Notes: generated by a model from the letters alone, not told the origin. 64,000 nucleotides of DNA from an uncultured Lachnospiraceae bacterium (GCA_947037115.1 CAMQTN010000007.1:1-64000), one strand, 5' to 3'; positions 50,556 through 60,080 are shown, counted from the stretch's first letter. Program-made: numbers and translations.

Positions 50556-51653
50556 ATGAAACTCGGAATCGTAGGGCTCCCCAATGTGGGCAAGAGCACC
50601 CTTTTTAATTCACTTACAAAGGCGGGAGCAGAATCCGCAAACTATCCCTTCTGCACCATTGACCCAAACATCGGTATTGTGACGGTGCCGGACGAGCGCT
50701 TAAAGCTTCTGGGAGACATGTACCACTCTAAAAAGGTGACTCCTGCAACGATAGAGTTTGTGGATATTGCCGGGCTCGTGAAGGGCGCTTCCAAAGGAGA
50801 GGGGCTGGGGAACCAGTTTTTGAGTAACATCCGTGAGGTGGATGCCATTGTCCATGTGGTGAGATGCTTCGAGGACAGTAATATCGTCCATGTGGACGGT
50901 TCCATTGATCCCATCAGGGATATTGAGACCATTAATTTAGAGTTGATTTTTTCTGATATTGAGATTTTGGAGCGCAGGATGGCCAAGACGGCCAAGATCG
51001 CAAAGATGGATAAGACGGCGGCCAAAGAATATGCGCTGTTGGAGCGGATCAAGGCCCATCTGGAGGAGGGAAAGCTCGCCCGGGTGTTTGAGACGGAGGA
51101 CGAGGACGAACTTGCTCTTCTTACGTCCTATAATCTGCTCACTTACAAGCCGGTGATTTTTGCGGCAAATGTGGCGGAGGACGACCTTTCGGATGATGCT
51201 GTGGACAATGCAGGCGTAAGCAAGGTCAGGGAGTTTGCGGCGGCAAACGGCAGCGAGGTGTTTGTGATCTGCGCCCAGATCGAGCAGGAAATCGCGGAGC
51301 TGGATGAGGAAGAGACGGCTATGTTCCTGGAGGATCTGGGGCTTAAGGAATCCGGACTGCAGAAGCTGATCCGTGCAAGTTACCAGCTGCTGGGGCTTAT
51401 GAGCTTCCTGACAGCAGGTGAGGACGAGACGAGAGCCTGGACGATCAAGGTGGGAACCAAGGCGCCTCAGGCAGCCGGGAAGATACATACCGATTTCGAG
51501 AGGGGCTTTATCAAGGCGGAGGTAGTCAACTACAAAGATCTGCTGGAGCAGGGCTCTCTTGCGGCGGCCAGAGAGAAGGGCCTTGTAGGTATGGAAGGAA
51601 AAGAGTATGTGGTGCAGGACGGGGATGTGATCCTGTTCCGGTTTAACGTCTGA
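50556..51653 (+). CDS. ychF: redox-regulated ATPase YchF
   Basis: Obg-related P-loop protein of 365 residues that binds ribosomes and prefers ATP. G1 GLPNVGKSTLFN, G3 DIAGLVKGASKGEGLGNQFL, a coiled-coil insertion (about 130-200) and a C-terminal TGS domain (TAGEDETRAWTIKVGTKAPQAAGKIHTDFERGFIKAEV). Good RBS GGAGG. It marks the return to core genes. Confidence 0.97.
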   Translation: MKLGIVGLPNVGKSTLFNSLTKAGAESANYPFCTIDPNIGIVTVPDERLKLLGDMYHSKKVTPATIEFVDIAGLVKGASKGEGLGNQFLSNIREVDAIVHVVRCFEDSNIVHVDGSIDPIRDIETINLELIFSDIEILERRMAKTAKIAKMDKTAAKEYALLERIKAHLEEGKLARVFETEDEDELALLTSYNLLTYKPVIFAANVAEDDLSDDAVDNAGVSKVREFAAANGSEVFVICAQIEQEIAELDEEETAMFLEDLGLKESGLQKLIRASYQLLGLMSFLTAGEDETRAWTIKVGTKAPQAAGKIHTDFERGFIKAEVVNYKDLLEQGSLAAAREKGLVGMEGKEYVVQDGDVILFRFNV

Positions 51654-51689
51654 TGTAATGATCAGCAGCGTCTGACAGGGAGATTTGGT

Positions 51690-52580
51690 ATGCAGGATAT
51701 CATGGGCAATATGGATATTGCATTTCCCAATCTGGGAATCTATTTGCAGAATGTGCCGAAGTCGTTTTCTGTTTTTGGTTTTTCGATTGCATTTTATGGT
51801 GTGATCATAGCCACAGGTGTGCTGGGGGGTGTGCTTCTGGCGGCGCATGTGGCGAAACTGGAGAAGCTGGATGCGGATGTGATCTGGGATTTTGCCATTT
51901 ATGCGATCATCTTCTCGATTATAGGGGCGAGGGTCTACTATGTGGTATTTTCCTGGGACAGATATAAGGATGACCTGCTCGGCGTGTTTAACCTGAGAAA
52001 CGGTGGACTTGCCATTTATGGCGCGGTGATTGCGGCCTTTCTTACCCTGTGGATTTACTGCCGGAAGAAAAAACAGAGCTTTTTACAGCTTGCGGACATC
52101 TGTGTGCCGGGGCTGGTGCTCGGTCAGGTTATCGGCCGGTGGGGCAATTTCACAAACAGGGAAGTTTTCGGGGAGTACACGGACAGTCTTCTTGCCATGC
52201 GGCTTCCCGTACAGATGGTCAGGGCGGGAGATATTTCCGAGACGATCGCGGCCCATATGGCGGAGGGAACGAATTACATTCAGGTGCACCCTACGTTCCT
52301 CTATGAGAGTCTGTGGAATCTGGCGCTGCTTGTGCTGCTTCTTTGCTATCGGAAGCATAAGAAATTTGAGGGAGAGCAGTGGCTTTTGTATCTGGGAGGC
52401 TACGGCCTTGGCAGGGCATGGATTGAAGGTATCCGCACCGATACCCTGTTTATCCCCCACACGACAATAGCGGTATCGCAGGTTTTGGCGGTTGTCCTTT
52501 TTGCCGTGGCGCTGGCGGCGGACATTTTCATCCGGTACCGGCTGGGAAAAAATACAACCCCGACGGTTAAAACAGAGTAA
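51690..52580 (+). CDS. lgt: prolipoprotein diacylglyceryl transferase
   Basis: Membrane enzyme of 296 residues that attaches diacylglycerol to lipobox cysteines, needed for the lipoproteins in this window. Seven helices; conserved signature GRWGNFTNREVFGEYTD and HPTFLYESLWN; the last part GRAWIEGIRTD is typical. It follows ychF by 36 bases. A strong terminator follows before mraZ. Confidence 0.96.
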   Translation: MQDIMGNMDIAFPNLGIYLQNVPKSFSVFGFSIAFYGVIIATGVLGGVLLAAHVAKLEKLDADVIWDFAIYAIIFSIIGARVYYVVFSWDRYKDDLLGVFNLRNGGLAIYGAVIAAFLTLWIYCRKKKQSFLQLADICVPGLVLGQVIGRWGNFTNREVFGEYTDSLLAMRLPVQMVRAGDISETIAAHMAEGTNYIQVHPTFLYESLWNLALLVLLLCYRKHKKFEGEQWLLYLGGYGLGRAWIEGIRTDTLFIPHTTIAVSQVLAVVLFAVALAADIFIRYRLGKNTTPTVKTE

Positions 52581-52613
52581 ATACAGGAAAAAACGGCATA
52601 GAAAAGGAAACGG

Positions 52614-52648
52614 AGACACATGGTTGAGAGATCATGTGTCTTTTTTTT
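52614..52648 (+). terminator. intrinsic terminator after lgt
   Basis: GACACATG and CATGTGTC (8 pairs, extendable to 10) followed by eight T. Confidence 0.9.
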
Positions 52649-52694
52649 GTGCATCTTACAGCGCGCATTGTTGAAATATTTCTTTGGATTTTCC

Positions 52695-52723
52695 TTGCAT
52701 TATCCCCCTAAATGAGATAGAAT
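52695..52723 (+). promoter_or_regulatory. promoter of dcw cluster
   Basis: TTGCAT (52695-52700), 17-base spacer, TAGAAT (52718-52723). The predicted start falls at the edge of the MraZ repeats. Confidence 0.7.
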
Positions 52724-52730
52724 TGGGTTA

Positions 52731-52767
52731 AAAGTGGTGAAAAGTGGAGTGAAGTGGTTTAAAGTGG
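52731..52767 (+). promoter_or_regulatory. MraZ operator, four repeats at 10-base spacing
   Basis: AAAGTGG at 52731, 52741 and 52761, with GAAGTGG at 52751, all exactly 10 bases apart so that they face the same side of DNA. Known MraZ proteins bind such GTGG/TGGG repeats to control their own operon. Confidence 0.88.
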
Positions 52768-52851
52768 AATCCAAATCCCTTTTCGTGGCAGACCACTTTC
52801 TTTCGGAGAAAGCGCAGTGTACGGTGCTACATGCGGGCAGGGTGATTGCAC

Positions 52852-53283
52852 ATGTTCATGGGAGAATACAATCACACAATCGACGCGAAAGGCAGGCTGA
52901 TCGTTCCCTCAAAATTCAGGGAAATCCTGGGGGATGTATTTGTGGTAACCAAGGGACTGGACGGCTGCCTGTTCGTGTATGATAACGAAGAGTGGAAGCT
53001 CTTTGAAGAGAAATTGAGAGCCCTGCCTATCACCAATAAGGAGGCCAGACAGTTCGTAAGGTTTTTTCTGGCGGGAGCCACGGAAGCGGAAGTAGACAAA
53101 CAGGGACGGATCCTGATACCCAATGTGCTGAGGGAGTTCGCGGGAATCACAAAGGATGTGGTGCTTGTGGGCGTAGGCAGCAGGATAGAGATCTGGGGCA
53201 GAGAACGGTTTGAGGATACGGCATCCTTTGACGACATGGATGAGATCGCGGAGCACATGGCGGAGCTTGGACTCGGGATATAA
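52852..53283 (+). CDS. mraZ: transcriptional regulator MraZ
   Basis: AbrB-fold ring-forming DNA-binding protein of 143 residues controlling the dcw cluster. Two SpoVT/AbrB-like units: [23 protein letters not shown] and [20 protein letters not shown]. The ATG at 52852 matches the usual MFMGEYxHxID start and is chosen over 52846. It lies 85 bases after its own operator repeats and is the first gene of the cluster. Confidence 0.97.
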   Translation: MFMGEYNHTIDAKGRLIVPSKFREILGDVFVVTKGLDGCLFVYDNEEWKLFEEKLRALPITNKEARQFVRFFLAGATEAEVDKQGRILIPNVLREFAGITKDVVLVGVGSRIEIWGRERFEDTASFDDMDEIAEHMAELGLGI

Positions 53284-53336
53284 TAGCCGCCAGGAAAAAA
53301 CAAGCGACAATAGCCGTGAAGGTGAGGAACGATAAC

Positions 53337-54284
53337 ATGGAATTTAAACACACCTCAGTGCTCCTCGGGGAAACCGTGGAAAATTTGGATATCAGGCCGG
53401 ATGGAATATACCTGGATGGGACCCTGGGCGGGGGAGGACATGCCTTTGCAGTTGCCTCCGGACTAAAAGGGACAGGCAGGCTTATCGGTATCGATCAGGA
53501 TGAGGATGCCATCGCGGCGGCAAAGGAAAGGCTTGCTCCTTATAAAGAGCGGGTTACGCTGATTCGGGATAATTACGCCAATGCAGTGGAAGCGCTTGCA
53601 GGGATCGGCATTCATGGGGTGGATGGCATTGTGCTGGATCTTGGGGTATCCTCCTATCAGTTGGACAATGAAGAGAGAGGGTTTTCCTACCGGTATGATA
53701 CTGTCCTCGACATGAGGATGGACAGAAGGCAGTCTTTAAGCGCAAGGGAAATTATAAATGAATATCCGGAGGCGGAGCTGATCCGTATCCTGCGGGATTA
53801 CGGAGAAGAAAAATTTGCCAGGAATATAGCAAAACATATTGTGGCGGCCAGAAGGGACAAGCCTCTGGAAACTACGGGAGAGTTAAATGAGATTATTAAG
53901 GCGGCGATCCCGGCCAAGATGAGAGCCGTGGGGGGACACCCCTCAAAGCGGACTTTTCAGGCGGTCAGGATCGAGTGTAACAGGGAACTGGAAGTATTAA
54001 AAAGTTCTCTGGATGGACTGATTGACCTTTTGAATCCGGGCGGAAGGTTCTGTGTGATCACGTTCCACTCACTGGAGGACCGGATTGTGAAATCCGCCTT
54101 TCGGAAAAATGAGCATCCCTGTACATGTCCGCCCGATTTTCCGGTGTGTGTGTGCGGACGGGCGTCGAAGGGCACTGTGATAACGAGAAAACCGATCCTG
54201 CCGACAGCACGGGAGGCGGAGGAAAATAACCGGGCTAAGAGTGCAAAGCTCCGGGTTTTTATGAAAAAAGCTGAAAAAGAATAA
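53337..54284 (+). CDS. rsmH: 16S rRNA (cytosine-1402-N4)-methyltransferase RsmH
   Basis: SAM-dependent methylase of 315 residues (MraW). [40 protein letters not shown] and the end segment [12 protein letters not shown] are all typical. The ATG at 53337 with GAGGAA is preferred to 53316. Position between mraZ and ftsL is standard. Confidence 0.97.
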   Translation: MEFKHTSVLLGETVENLDIRPDGIYLDGTLGGGGHAFAVASGLKGTGRLIGIDQDEDAIAAAKERLAPYKERVTLIRDNYANAVEALAGIGIHGVDGIVLDLGVSSYQLDNEERGFSYRYDTVLDMRMDRRQSLSAREIINEYPEAELIRILRDYGEEKFARNIAKHIVAARRDKPLETTGELNEIIKAAIPAKMRAVGGHPSKRTFQAVRIECNRELEVLKSSLDGLIDLLNPGGRFCVITFHSLEDRIVKSAFRKNEHPCTCPPDFPVCVCGRASKGTVITRKPILPTAREAEENNRAKSAKLRVFMKKAEKE

Positions 54285-54300
54285 AGGGGAAGTAAAGGAA

Positions 54301-54759
54301 ATGGCAGCAGCGCGGCAGAATGCATATTATGTGCATGGCAATACGGTGAGAAAGGTCCGGCCGGATCAGGAGATCACAAGAGAACCGAAGAAAAAAGTCA
54401 ATAACAGTGTGAGAAGAAACAGGGACAGGGCGAAACATATGAATGCCGGTTATGTGCTGTTTTTGGGTATGGCTCTTGTTGCCACAGGCATGATTCTGGT
54501 ATACTATATTGGCCTGCAGTCGGATATCACGAACAGCGTGAAGCATATTTCCACACTGGAGAGCCAGTTGAATGCTTTAAAGGTTGCGAATGAGGAGAAT
54601 TACAGCAGAATTTCAAGCAGCGTGGATCTGGAGGAAATCCGCAGGATTGCGATACAGGAGCTTGGGATGCAGTATGCGCAGGAGGGACAGATTATTTCCT
54701 TCACCAGCGAGAACAATGATTATGTGAAGCAGATGGCGGAGATCCCGAAACAGGAATAA
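54301..54759 (+). CDS. ftsL: FtsL-like cell division protein
   Basis: Bitopic membrane protein of 152 residues: a basic cytoplasmic part (1-48), one helix (about 50-70, YVLFLGMALVATGMILVYYIGL) and an outside coiled coil (SVKHISTLESQLNALKVANEENYSRI) with IAIQELGMQYAQEGQIISF, the usual FtsL ending. Sequence conservation is low in this family, so the call rests on layout and position between rsmH and the PBP. Confidence 0.85.
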   Translation: MAAARQNAYYVHGNTVRKVRPDQEITREPKKKVNNSVRRNRDRAKHMNAGYVLFLGMALVATGMILVYYIGLQSDITNSVKHISTLESQLNALKVANEENYSRISSSVDLEEIRRIAIQELGMQYAQEGQIISFTSENNDYVKQMAEIPKQE

Positions 54760-54771
54760 GTAGGTGGTTTT

Positions 54772-57036
54772 TTGGCTGGACAGAGAAAAAATGCCGTATT
54801 AAAATTTACGATCAAAATGCAGAAAAAACTGGTGGTTTTGTACCTGTTTATTCTGGGAGCCTTTGTGGGACTCAGCGTACGGCTGTTTTTGATCAACAGA
54901 GATAACGGGGAAGAGTATAAAAAACAGGTATTGTCACATCAGGAGTATGATTCTGTGACAATACCTTTTAAACGTGGCGAAATATTGGACGCCAACGGTA
55001 CGGTTCTTGCGGTGAGCAATAAAGTCTATAATGTTATTCTGGACACGAAGCTTCTGCTGCGCAAGGAGGATTATCTGGAGCCTACCCTGAGTGCGCTGAA
55101 ACGTTTTTTTGATATAGATACAGACGCGGTGAGAGCTTATATTGCTGAACATCCGGAATCTTCCTACTATGTCATGGCAAGGCGGGTAGAGTATGAGAAG
55201 AAGACTGCCTTTGAGGAGTTCTGCGAGGAAGAGGAGGAAGAAGAAGGCAAGAAGGTAAAGAAAGGAAGGAATATCAAAGGCGTCTGGTTTGAGGACGAGT
55301 ATAAAAGGGAGTATCCAAACGGTTCCCTTGCCTGTGATGTGATCGGGTTTACCACGGGCGACAACGCGGGAACCTATGGTCTTGAGGAATACTACAATGA
55401 TACTTTAAGCGGCGTCAACGGGCGTCAGTACGGGTATTTGAACGACGACTCCACGCTGGAGCGCACCACCATAGCGGCCAGGGACGGCAATAATATTCAG
55501 ATTACCATAGACGCGAATATCCAGACCATTGTGGAAAAATACCTGAAAGAGTTTAATGAAGAGTATAAGGACGGCGCGCATCCCGGCAACGGCGCGGAAA
55601 ATGTCGGCTGCATTATCATGGAGCCGGACACGGCGAATATACTGGCTATGGCCAGTTATCCGGGTTTTGACTTAAACGACGTCAGAAATACGGAAAACCT
55701 GCTGGGTATGCCTCTGCTTGACAAAGACGGAAAACAGGTAAAACCGAGAGAGTATGTGACCGAGGAATCCATAGAGGCGATGAATGACGAGGTTATGTAC
55801 CAGCACCTGAATGCATTGTGGAAAAATTTCTGTATTGTAGATTCCTATGAGCCCGGATCGGTGGCAAAGCCTTTCACGGTGGCGGCTGCTTTGGAGAGCG
55901 GCTCCATCACCGGAAACGAGACTTATCTTTGCGAGGGCGAGCTCCATGTGGGAGAACACGATATCAGCTGCCACCAGATATATGGAGACGGCGTTCTCTC
56001 GGTGCAGCAGGGCATTGAGCGCTCCTGCAACGTGGTTTTGATGAATGTGGCTTTCGCCATCGGGAAGGATAAGTTTATCGATTATCAGCATGCCTTCAAC
56101 TTCGGTTTGCGGACGAATATCGATCTGGCAGGTGAGACGAGGACGGACTCCGTGGTCTTTAATAAAAACACCATGGGTATAACGGATCTTGCCACCAACT
56201 CCTTCGGACAGGGCTTTAACGCCACCATGATTCAGATGATTACGGGGTTCTGTTCCCTGATTAACGGCGGCTATTATTACGCGCCCCATCTGGCCAGCAG
56301 GATCACTACGGCGGACGGCGCTACCATTGAAAATATTGAACCGAGACTTTTAAAACAGACCATATCCCAGTCTACGAGTGAGACGGTGAAGGAGTTTTGC
56401 AATACGGTGGTGACCGGGGAGTTCGGTACCGGTAAGACCGCCAGGCCCGCAGGGTATATGATCGGCGGGAAGACAGGGACAGCCGAGACCCTGCCTCGAG
56501 GCAACCATGAGTATGTGGTTTCCTTCATGGGTTATGCGCCGGCGGACGACCCCCAGGTTGTCATTTATGTGGTAGTGGACAGGCCAAACGTGGCGATTCA
56601 GGATAATGCCAGATATGCAACCATAATTGTCAAAAAGATTCTGACAGAGGTTCTTCCTTATATGAATATCTTTATGACGGAGGAACTTAGCGACAAGGAG
56701 AGGGAGGAGCTGGAAGAGCTCCAGATCCAGATCAGACAGCCCCAGACAACGGATACGGAGAATGAAGGGGAAGAGGGAGATCCAGACGCATCCGGGAATG
56801 AAGGAGATCCCGCAGAGGGTGAAGAAGGCGGGGAAAACCAGCCGGAGGTGAATGAAGAGTGGAAAAACTTCCCCGTGGACCCGGAGACCGGATATCTGGT
56901 AGACCCGGCAACGGGAAATTATATCGACCCCCAGCTTGGCACCGTGATGGGCGGTGGAAGCCTTCTGGGGGAGACGCCGGAAGCCGGCCCCGGAGAAACG
57001 GACGACGGGGAAGGCGAACCTGAGGGAACAGAATAA
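54772..57036 (+). CDS. class B penicillin-binding protein (FtsI/PbpB type)
   Basis: Division transpeptidase of 754 residues. N-terminal membrane helix (about 18-40), dimerisation domain with an unusual Glu/Lys-rich run (about 148-165, CEEEEEEEGKKVKKG), and the transpeptidase with SVAK (Ser363), SCN and KTGTAE. After the domain comes a long acidic Glu/Gly/Pro-rich tail of about 110 residues. Start is TTG, with AGGTGG before it, 12 bases after ftsL. FtsI for vegetative septation is the most likely role, since a SpoVD-like PBP follows. Confidence 0.92.
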   Translation: MAGQRKNAVLKFTIKMQKKLVVLYLFILGAFVGLSVRLFLINRDNGEEYKKQVLSHQEYDSVTIPFKRGEILDANGTVLAVSNKVYNVILDTKLLLRKEDYLEPTLSALKRFFDIDTDAVRAYIAEHPESSYYVMARRVEYEKKTAFEEFCEEEEEEEGKKVKKGRNIKGVWFEDEYKREYPNGSLACDVIGFTTGDNAGTYGLEEYYNDTLSGVNGRQYGYLNDDSTLERTTIAARDGNNIQITIDANIQTIVEKYLKEFNEEYKDGAHPGNGAENVGCIIMEPDTANILAMASYPGFDLNDVRNTENLLGMPLLDKDGKQVKPREYVTEESIEAMNDEVMYQHLNALWKNFCIVDSYEPGSVAKPFTVAAALESGSITGNETYLCEGELHVGEHDISCHQIYGDGVLSVQQGIERSCNVVLMNVAFAIGKDKFIDYQHAFNFGLRTNIDLAGETRTDSVVFNKNTMGITDLATNSFGQGFNATMIQMITGFCSLINGGYYYAPHLASRITTADGATIENIEPRLLKQTISQSTSETVKEFCNTVVTGEFGTGKTARPAGYMIGGKTGTAETLPRGNHEYVVSFMGYAPADDPQVVIYVVVDRPNVAIQDNARYATIIVKKILTEVLPYMNIFMTEELSDKEREELEELQIQIRQPQTTDTENEGEEGDPDASGNEGDPAEGEEGGENQPEVNEEWKNFPVDPETGYLVDPATGNYIDPQLGTVMGGGSLLGETPEAGPGETDDGEGEPEGTE

Positions 57037-57050
57037 CGGGAAGTGAGAAT

Positions 57051-57099
57051 AACCTCATAAAAAGGATAATAGATTATATTAATACCTTTTTGTGAGGTT
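57051..57099 (+). promoter_or_regulatory. long hairpin masking the spoVD ribosome binding site
   Basis: AACCTCATAAAAAGG pairs with CCTTTTTGTGAGGTT (15 pairs, one G-U) around a 19-base AT-rich loop. The only Shine-Dalgarno-like sequence of the next gene (GTGAGG) is inside the right arm, 9 bases before the ATG. TTTTCTTT follows, so it may also be a terminator. Confidence 0.7.
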
Positions 57100-57105
57100 T
57101 TCTTT

Positions 57106-58836
57106 ATGGATGATAAGATGAACCACAAAACCTATCACAGGAGCAAGACAGTGACTGTTTTTTTCCTGTGTGCGCTGGTGCTTTTCGGCCTGGCCGGGAG
57201 ACTGGTCTATCTGATGGTGTTTCAATCGGAATACTATACGCTCAGGGCCAGGGAGCTTCACGAGAGGGAGAGGACCATAAAGGCGGCGAGGGGACGTATC
57301 ATAGATGCGAACGGGAAAATTCTGGCGGATAATAAGACGGTCTGCACGGTTTCTGTGATTCACAGTCAGATTACTGACGCGGAGAAAGTGATCGCCGTAC
57401 TTTCGGAAGAGCTTGGACTGTCACAGGATTATGTCAGAAAGCGGGTGGAGAAATATTCTTCCATTGAAAAGATAAAGAGTAATGTGGACAAAGCAACGGG
57501 GGATGTGATCAGAAGCTACGCTCTTGACGGCGTCAAGGTGGATGAGGATTACAAGCGCTATTACCCTTACGATACGCTGGCCTCCAAAGCGCTCGGTTTT
57601 ACCGGCGGGGATAATCAGGGCATCATAGGGCTTGAGGTAGTCTACGAGGAATATCTTAAGGGAGAATCGGGAACGATCTTAACGGTGACCGACGCCAAGG
57701 GCGTAGAGCAGGATGAGGAGGGGGAAGAGAGAGTGGAACCCGTCAGCGGCCGGGATCTCTATATCAGCCTCGACATCAATATTCAGAGCTATGCCACTCA
57801 GCTTGCAAAACAGACGATGGAGACCAAGGAAGCTGAGCGTGTGTCCATTCTGGTCATGAATCCGCAGAACGGGGAAATTCTGGCTATGGTGGATGTGCCC
57901 GAATTTGATTTAAACAACCCCTACACGCTGCAAAACGGGATGGACGCCTATTCCTTTTCCGAGAAGAAGCGGCAGGAGCTTTTAAACGCCATGTGGAGAA
58001 ACGGCTGTATCAACGACACCTATGAACCGGGCTCCACTTTCAAGATTATCACGGCGGCGGCCGGACTGGAGTCGGGTGTGGTGAAACCCACAGACACCTT
58101 TAGCTGTCCAGGGTTTATCATGGTGGAGGACAGGAAGATCCGCTGTCATAAGGTGGGAGGCCACGGTGCGGAGGACTTTGTACAGGGCACCATGAATTCC
58201 TGTAACCCTGTCTTTATCACGGTAGGGATGAGAATCGGTGTGGAGCGGTATTACTCTTATTTCAGGCAGTTTGGACTTCTGGAAAAGACGGGGATCGACC
58301 TGCCGGGTGAGGCCGGAACCATTATGCATAAGATGGAAAATATCGGACCCGTGGAGCTGGCGACCATCTCCTTTGGACAGTCCTTCCAGATTACGCCGAT
58401 CCAGCTTGCCACGACAGCGTCTTCCATCGTGAACGGAGGCAGGCGTATCACGCCCCATTTTGCCGTGAGAGCGGTGTCTGCGGACGGCACGGACAGCCAG
58501 TCTTTTACTTACCCGGTGAGAGAGGACGTAGTGTCTGCAGAGACTTCCGAGACCATGCGGTATATTTTGGAGCAGGTGGTGGCGGAGGGAAGCGGCAAAA
58601 ACGGCGCTGTGGAAGGTCACCGCGTGGGAGGAAAGACAGCCACCAGCCAGACGCTGCCCCGCGGGAGCGGCAAATATATTGCTTCATTCTTGGGATTTGC
58701 GCCGGCTGATGATCCACAGGTCCTTGCACTGGCAATCATTCATAATCCGCAGGGAACTTACTATGGAGGGCAGATCGCCGCGCCGGTGGTCAGACAGCTC
58801 TTTGAGAATATTCTTCCATATTTGGAAAAAAAGTAA
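57106..58836 (+). CDS. spoVD: SpoVD-like class B penicillin-binding protein
   Basis: Transpeptidase of 576 residues: one membrane helix (about 15-37), dimerisation domain, and catalytic domain with STFK (Ser310), SCN (NSCNPVF), and the third motif written KTATSQ (510-515), where the usual KTG has Ala512 in place of Gly. There is no PASTA domain at the end, unlike Bacillus SpoVD. Position directly after the division PBP and before mraY matches spoVD. The hairpin before the gene may limit its expression outside sporulation. Confidence 0.85.
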   Translation: MDDKMNHKTYHRSKTVTVFFLCALVLFGLAGRLVYLMVFQSEYYTLRARELHERERTIKAARGRIIDANGKILADNKTVCTVSVIHSQITDAEKVIAVLSEELGLSQDYVRKRVEKYSSIEKIKSNVDKATGDVIRSYALDGVKVDEDYKRYYPYDTLASKALGFTGGDNQGIIGLEVVYEEYLKGESGTILTVTDAKGVEQDEEGEERVEPVSGRDLYISLDINIQSYATQLAKQTMETKEAERVSILVMNPQNGEILAMVDVPEFDLNNPYTLQNGMDAYSFSEKKRQELLNAMWRNGCINDTYEPGSTFKIITAAAGLESGVVKPTDTFSCPGFIMVEDRKIRCHKVGGHGAEDFVQGTMNSCNPVFITVGMRIGVERYYSYFRQFGLLEKTGIDLPGEAGTIMHKMENIGPVELATISFGQSFQITPIQLATTASSIVNGGRRITPHFAVRAVSADGTDSQSFTYPVREDVVSAETSETMRYILEQVVAEGSGKNGAVEGHRVGGKTATSQTLPRGSGKYIASFLGFAPADDPQVLALAIIHNPQGTYYGGQIAAPVVRQLFENILPYLEKK

Positions 58837-58865
58837 TATAATAGTAGCCGCATAGGAAAAACATA

Positions 58866-59000
58866 GCACTGTCGCAGCAATAGAACTGCGACTGAAGCAG
58901 GCATTTGTTTTTCAGAAGAATCAGAGATTCTTCACGGCACATAACGAGCAAATGTCCGATGGAATCGGACGGAAAGCGCGCGAGCGCGGATTTGCGAGGT
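58866..59000 (+). ncRNA. multi-hairpin intergenic element before mraY
   Basis: Four stems in a row: GTCGCAG/CTGCGAC (58871-58892), GAAGAATC-AGA-GATTCTTC (58915-58933), GTCCGAT-GGA-ATCGGAC (58954-58970) and CGCGC/GCGCG near 58976-58988. GCAAAT (58948-58953) and ATTTGC (58990-58995) close the last two into a three-way-junction shape. It has no coding frame and is unlike known riboswitches I can recognise. It may be a dispersed repeat or a small RNA. Confidence 0.5.
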
Positions 59001-59025
59001 TGAACGATTTAATTTTGGAGGAAGC

Positions 59026-59982
59026 ATGAACAGCGTAATTCTAATTTCTGTATTGGTATCTTTTGCGATCAGTGTACTGCTCGGGCCGGTGGTGATCCCG
59101 TTTCTGCGCCGGCTGAAGATCGGGCAGACGGAGCGGACGGAGGGGCCGGAGAGCCATTTGAAGAAAAACGGCACGCCCACCATGGGAGGGATTCTGATTC
59201 TGATCAGTGTGGTGATCACGTCCCTTCTTTTTGTGCGGGATTACCCGCGGATCATCCCGGTGCTGTTTCTCACGCTGGGCTTCGGTCTTGTGGGTTTCCT
59301 GGATGACTATATCAAGGTGGTTTTGAGACGGTCTATGGGACTTCGGGCCTGGCAGAAGTTTGTCTTACAGATTGTGGTGACGGGGATTTTTGTGTTTTAT
59401 CTGCTGCATTACACGGATGTGTCTCTGACGATGAAAGTGCCTTTTTTTGCGGAGCTGTATCTGGATTTCGGCTGGCTTAATATTCCGATTCTGTTCTTTG
59501 TTGTGATCGGCACGGTAAACGGTACGAACTTCACGGATGGCCTGGACGGCCTGGCAAGCTCCGTGACGGTGCTGGTAGCGACTTTCTTCACGGTGGTGGC
59601 TATCGGGACGAACAGCGGCATTGAACCGATCACCTGTGCGGTGGTGGGTGCGCTTCTTGGATTTCTGCTGTTTAATGTGCACCCGGCCAGTGTGTTTATG
59701 GGAGATACGGGGTCCCTTGCGCTTGGCGGTTTTGTGGCGGCGGCGGCCTATATGATGCAGATGCCGCTTTTTATCGTAATCGTGGGGCTGATCTATCTGG
59801 TAGAGGTGTTGTCCGTTATCATACAGGTCACCTATTTTAAGGCCACCGGCGGCAGACGGATCTTTAAGATGGCGCCGATTCATCATCATTTTGAACTCTG
59901 TGGGTGGTCGGAGACGCGGGTGGTTGCGGTGTTCTCAATTGTTACGGCGCTGCTTTGTCTGGTGGCGCTGATGGGTATATAG
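59026..59982 (+). CDS. mraY: phospho-MurNAc-pentapeptide transferase MraY
   Basis: Integral membrane enzyme of 318 residues that makes lipid I. FLDDYIK, NFTDGLDGLA and APIHHHFELCGWSETRVV are the known catalytic and signature loops; about ten helices. RBS TTGGAGGAAGC. It follows spoVD after the multi-hairpin gap. No murF lies between PBP and mraY as in some species. Confidence 0.97.
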   Translation: MNSVILISVLVSFAISVLLGPVVIPFLRRLKIGQTERTEGPESHLKKNGTPTMGGILILISVVITSLLFVRDYPRIIPVLFLTLGFGLVGFLDDYIKVVLRRSMGLRAWQKFVLQIVVTGIFVFYLLHYTDVSLTMKVPFFAELYLDFGWLNIPILFFVVIGTVNGTNFTDGLDGLASSVTVLVATFFTVVAIGTNSGIEPITCAVVGALLGFLLFNVHPASVFMGDTGSLALGGFVAAAAYMMQMPLFIVIVGLIYLVEVLSVIIQVTYFKATGGRRIFKMAPIHHHFELCGWSETRVVAVFSIVTALLCLVALMGI

Positions 59983-60080
59983 CAGTTCAGTCAGTCCAGA
60001 GAAGCTGTGAAACAGCTGCGGGCGCCGGGGTACGGTTTGTGAATCAGCGGCGGCTGAATGATTGTCGGGAGGAATCAATC

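Noticed and set aside
52731-52767. CRISPR-like short repeats
   Set aside because: Units of 10 bases with no spacers; they fit MraZ operator repeats.
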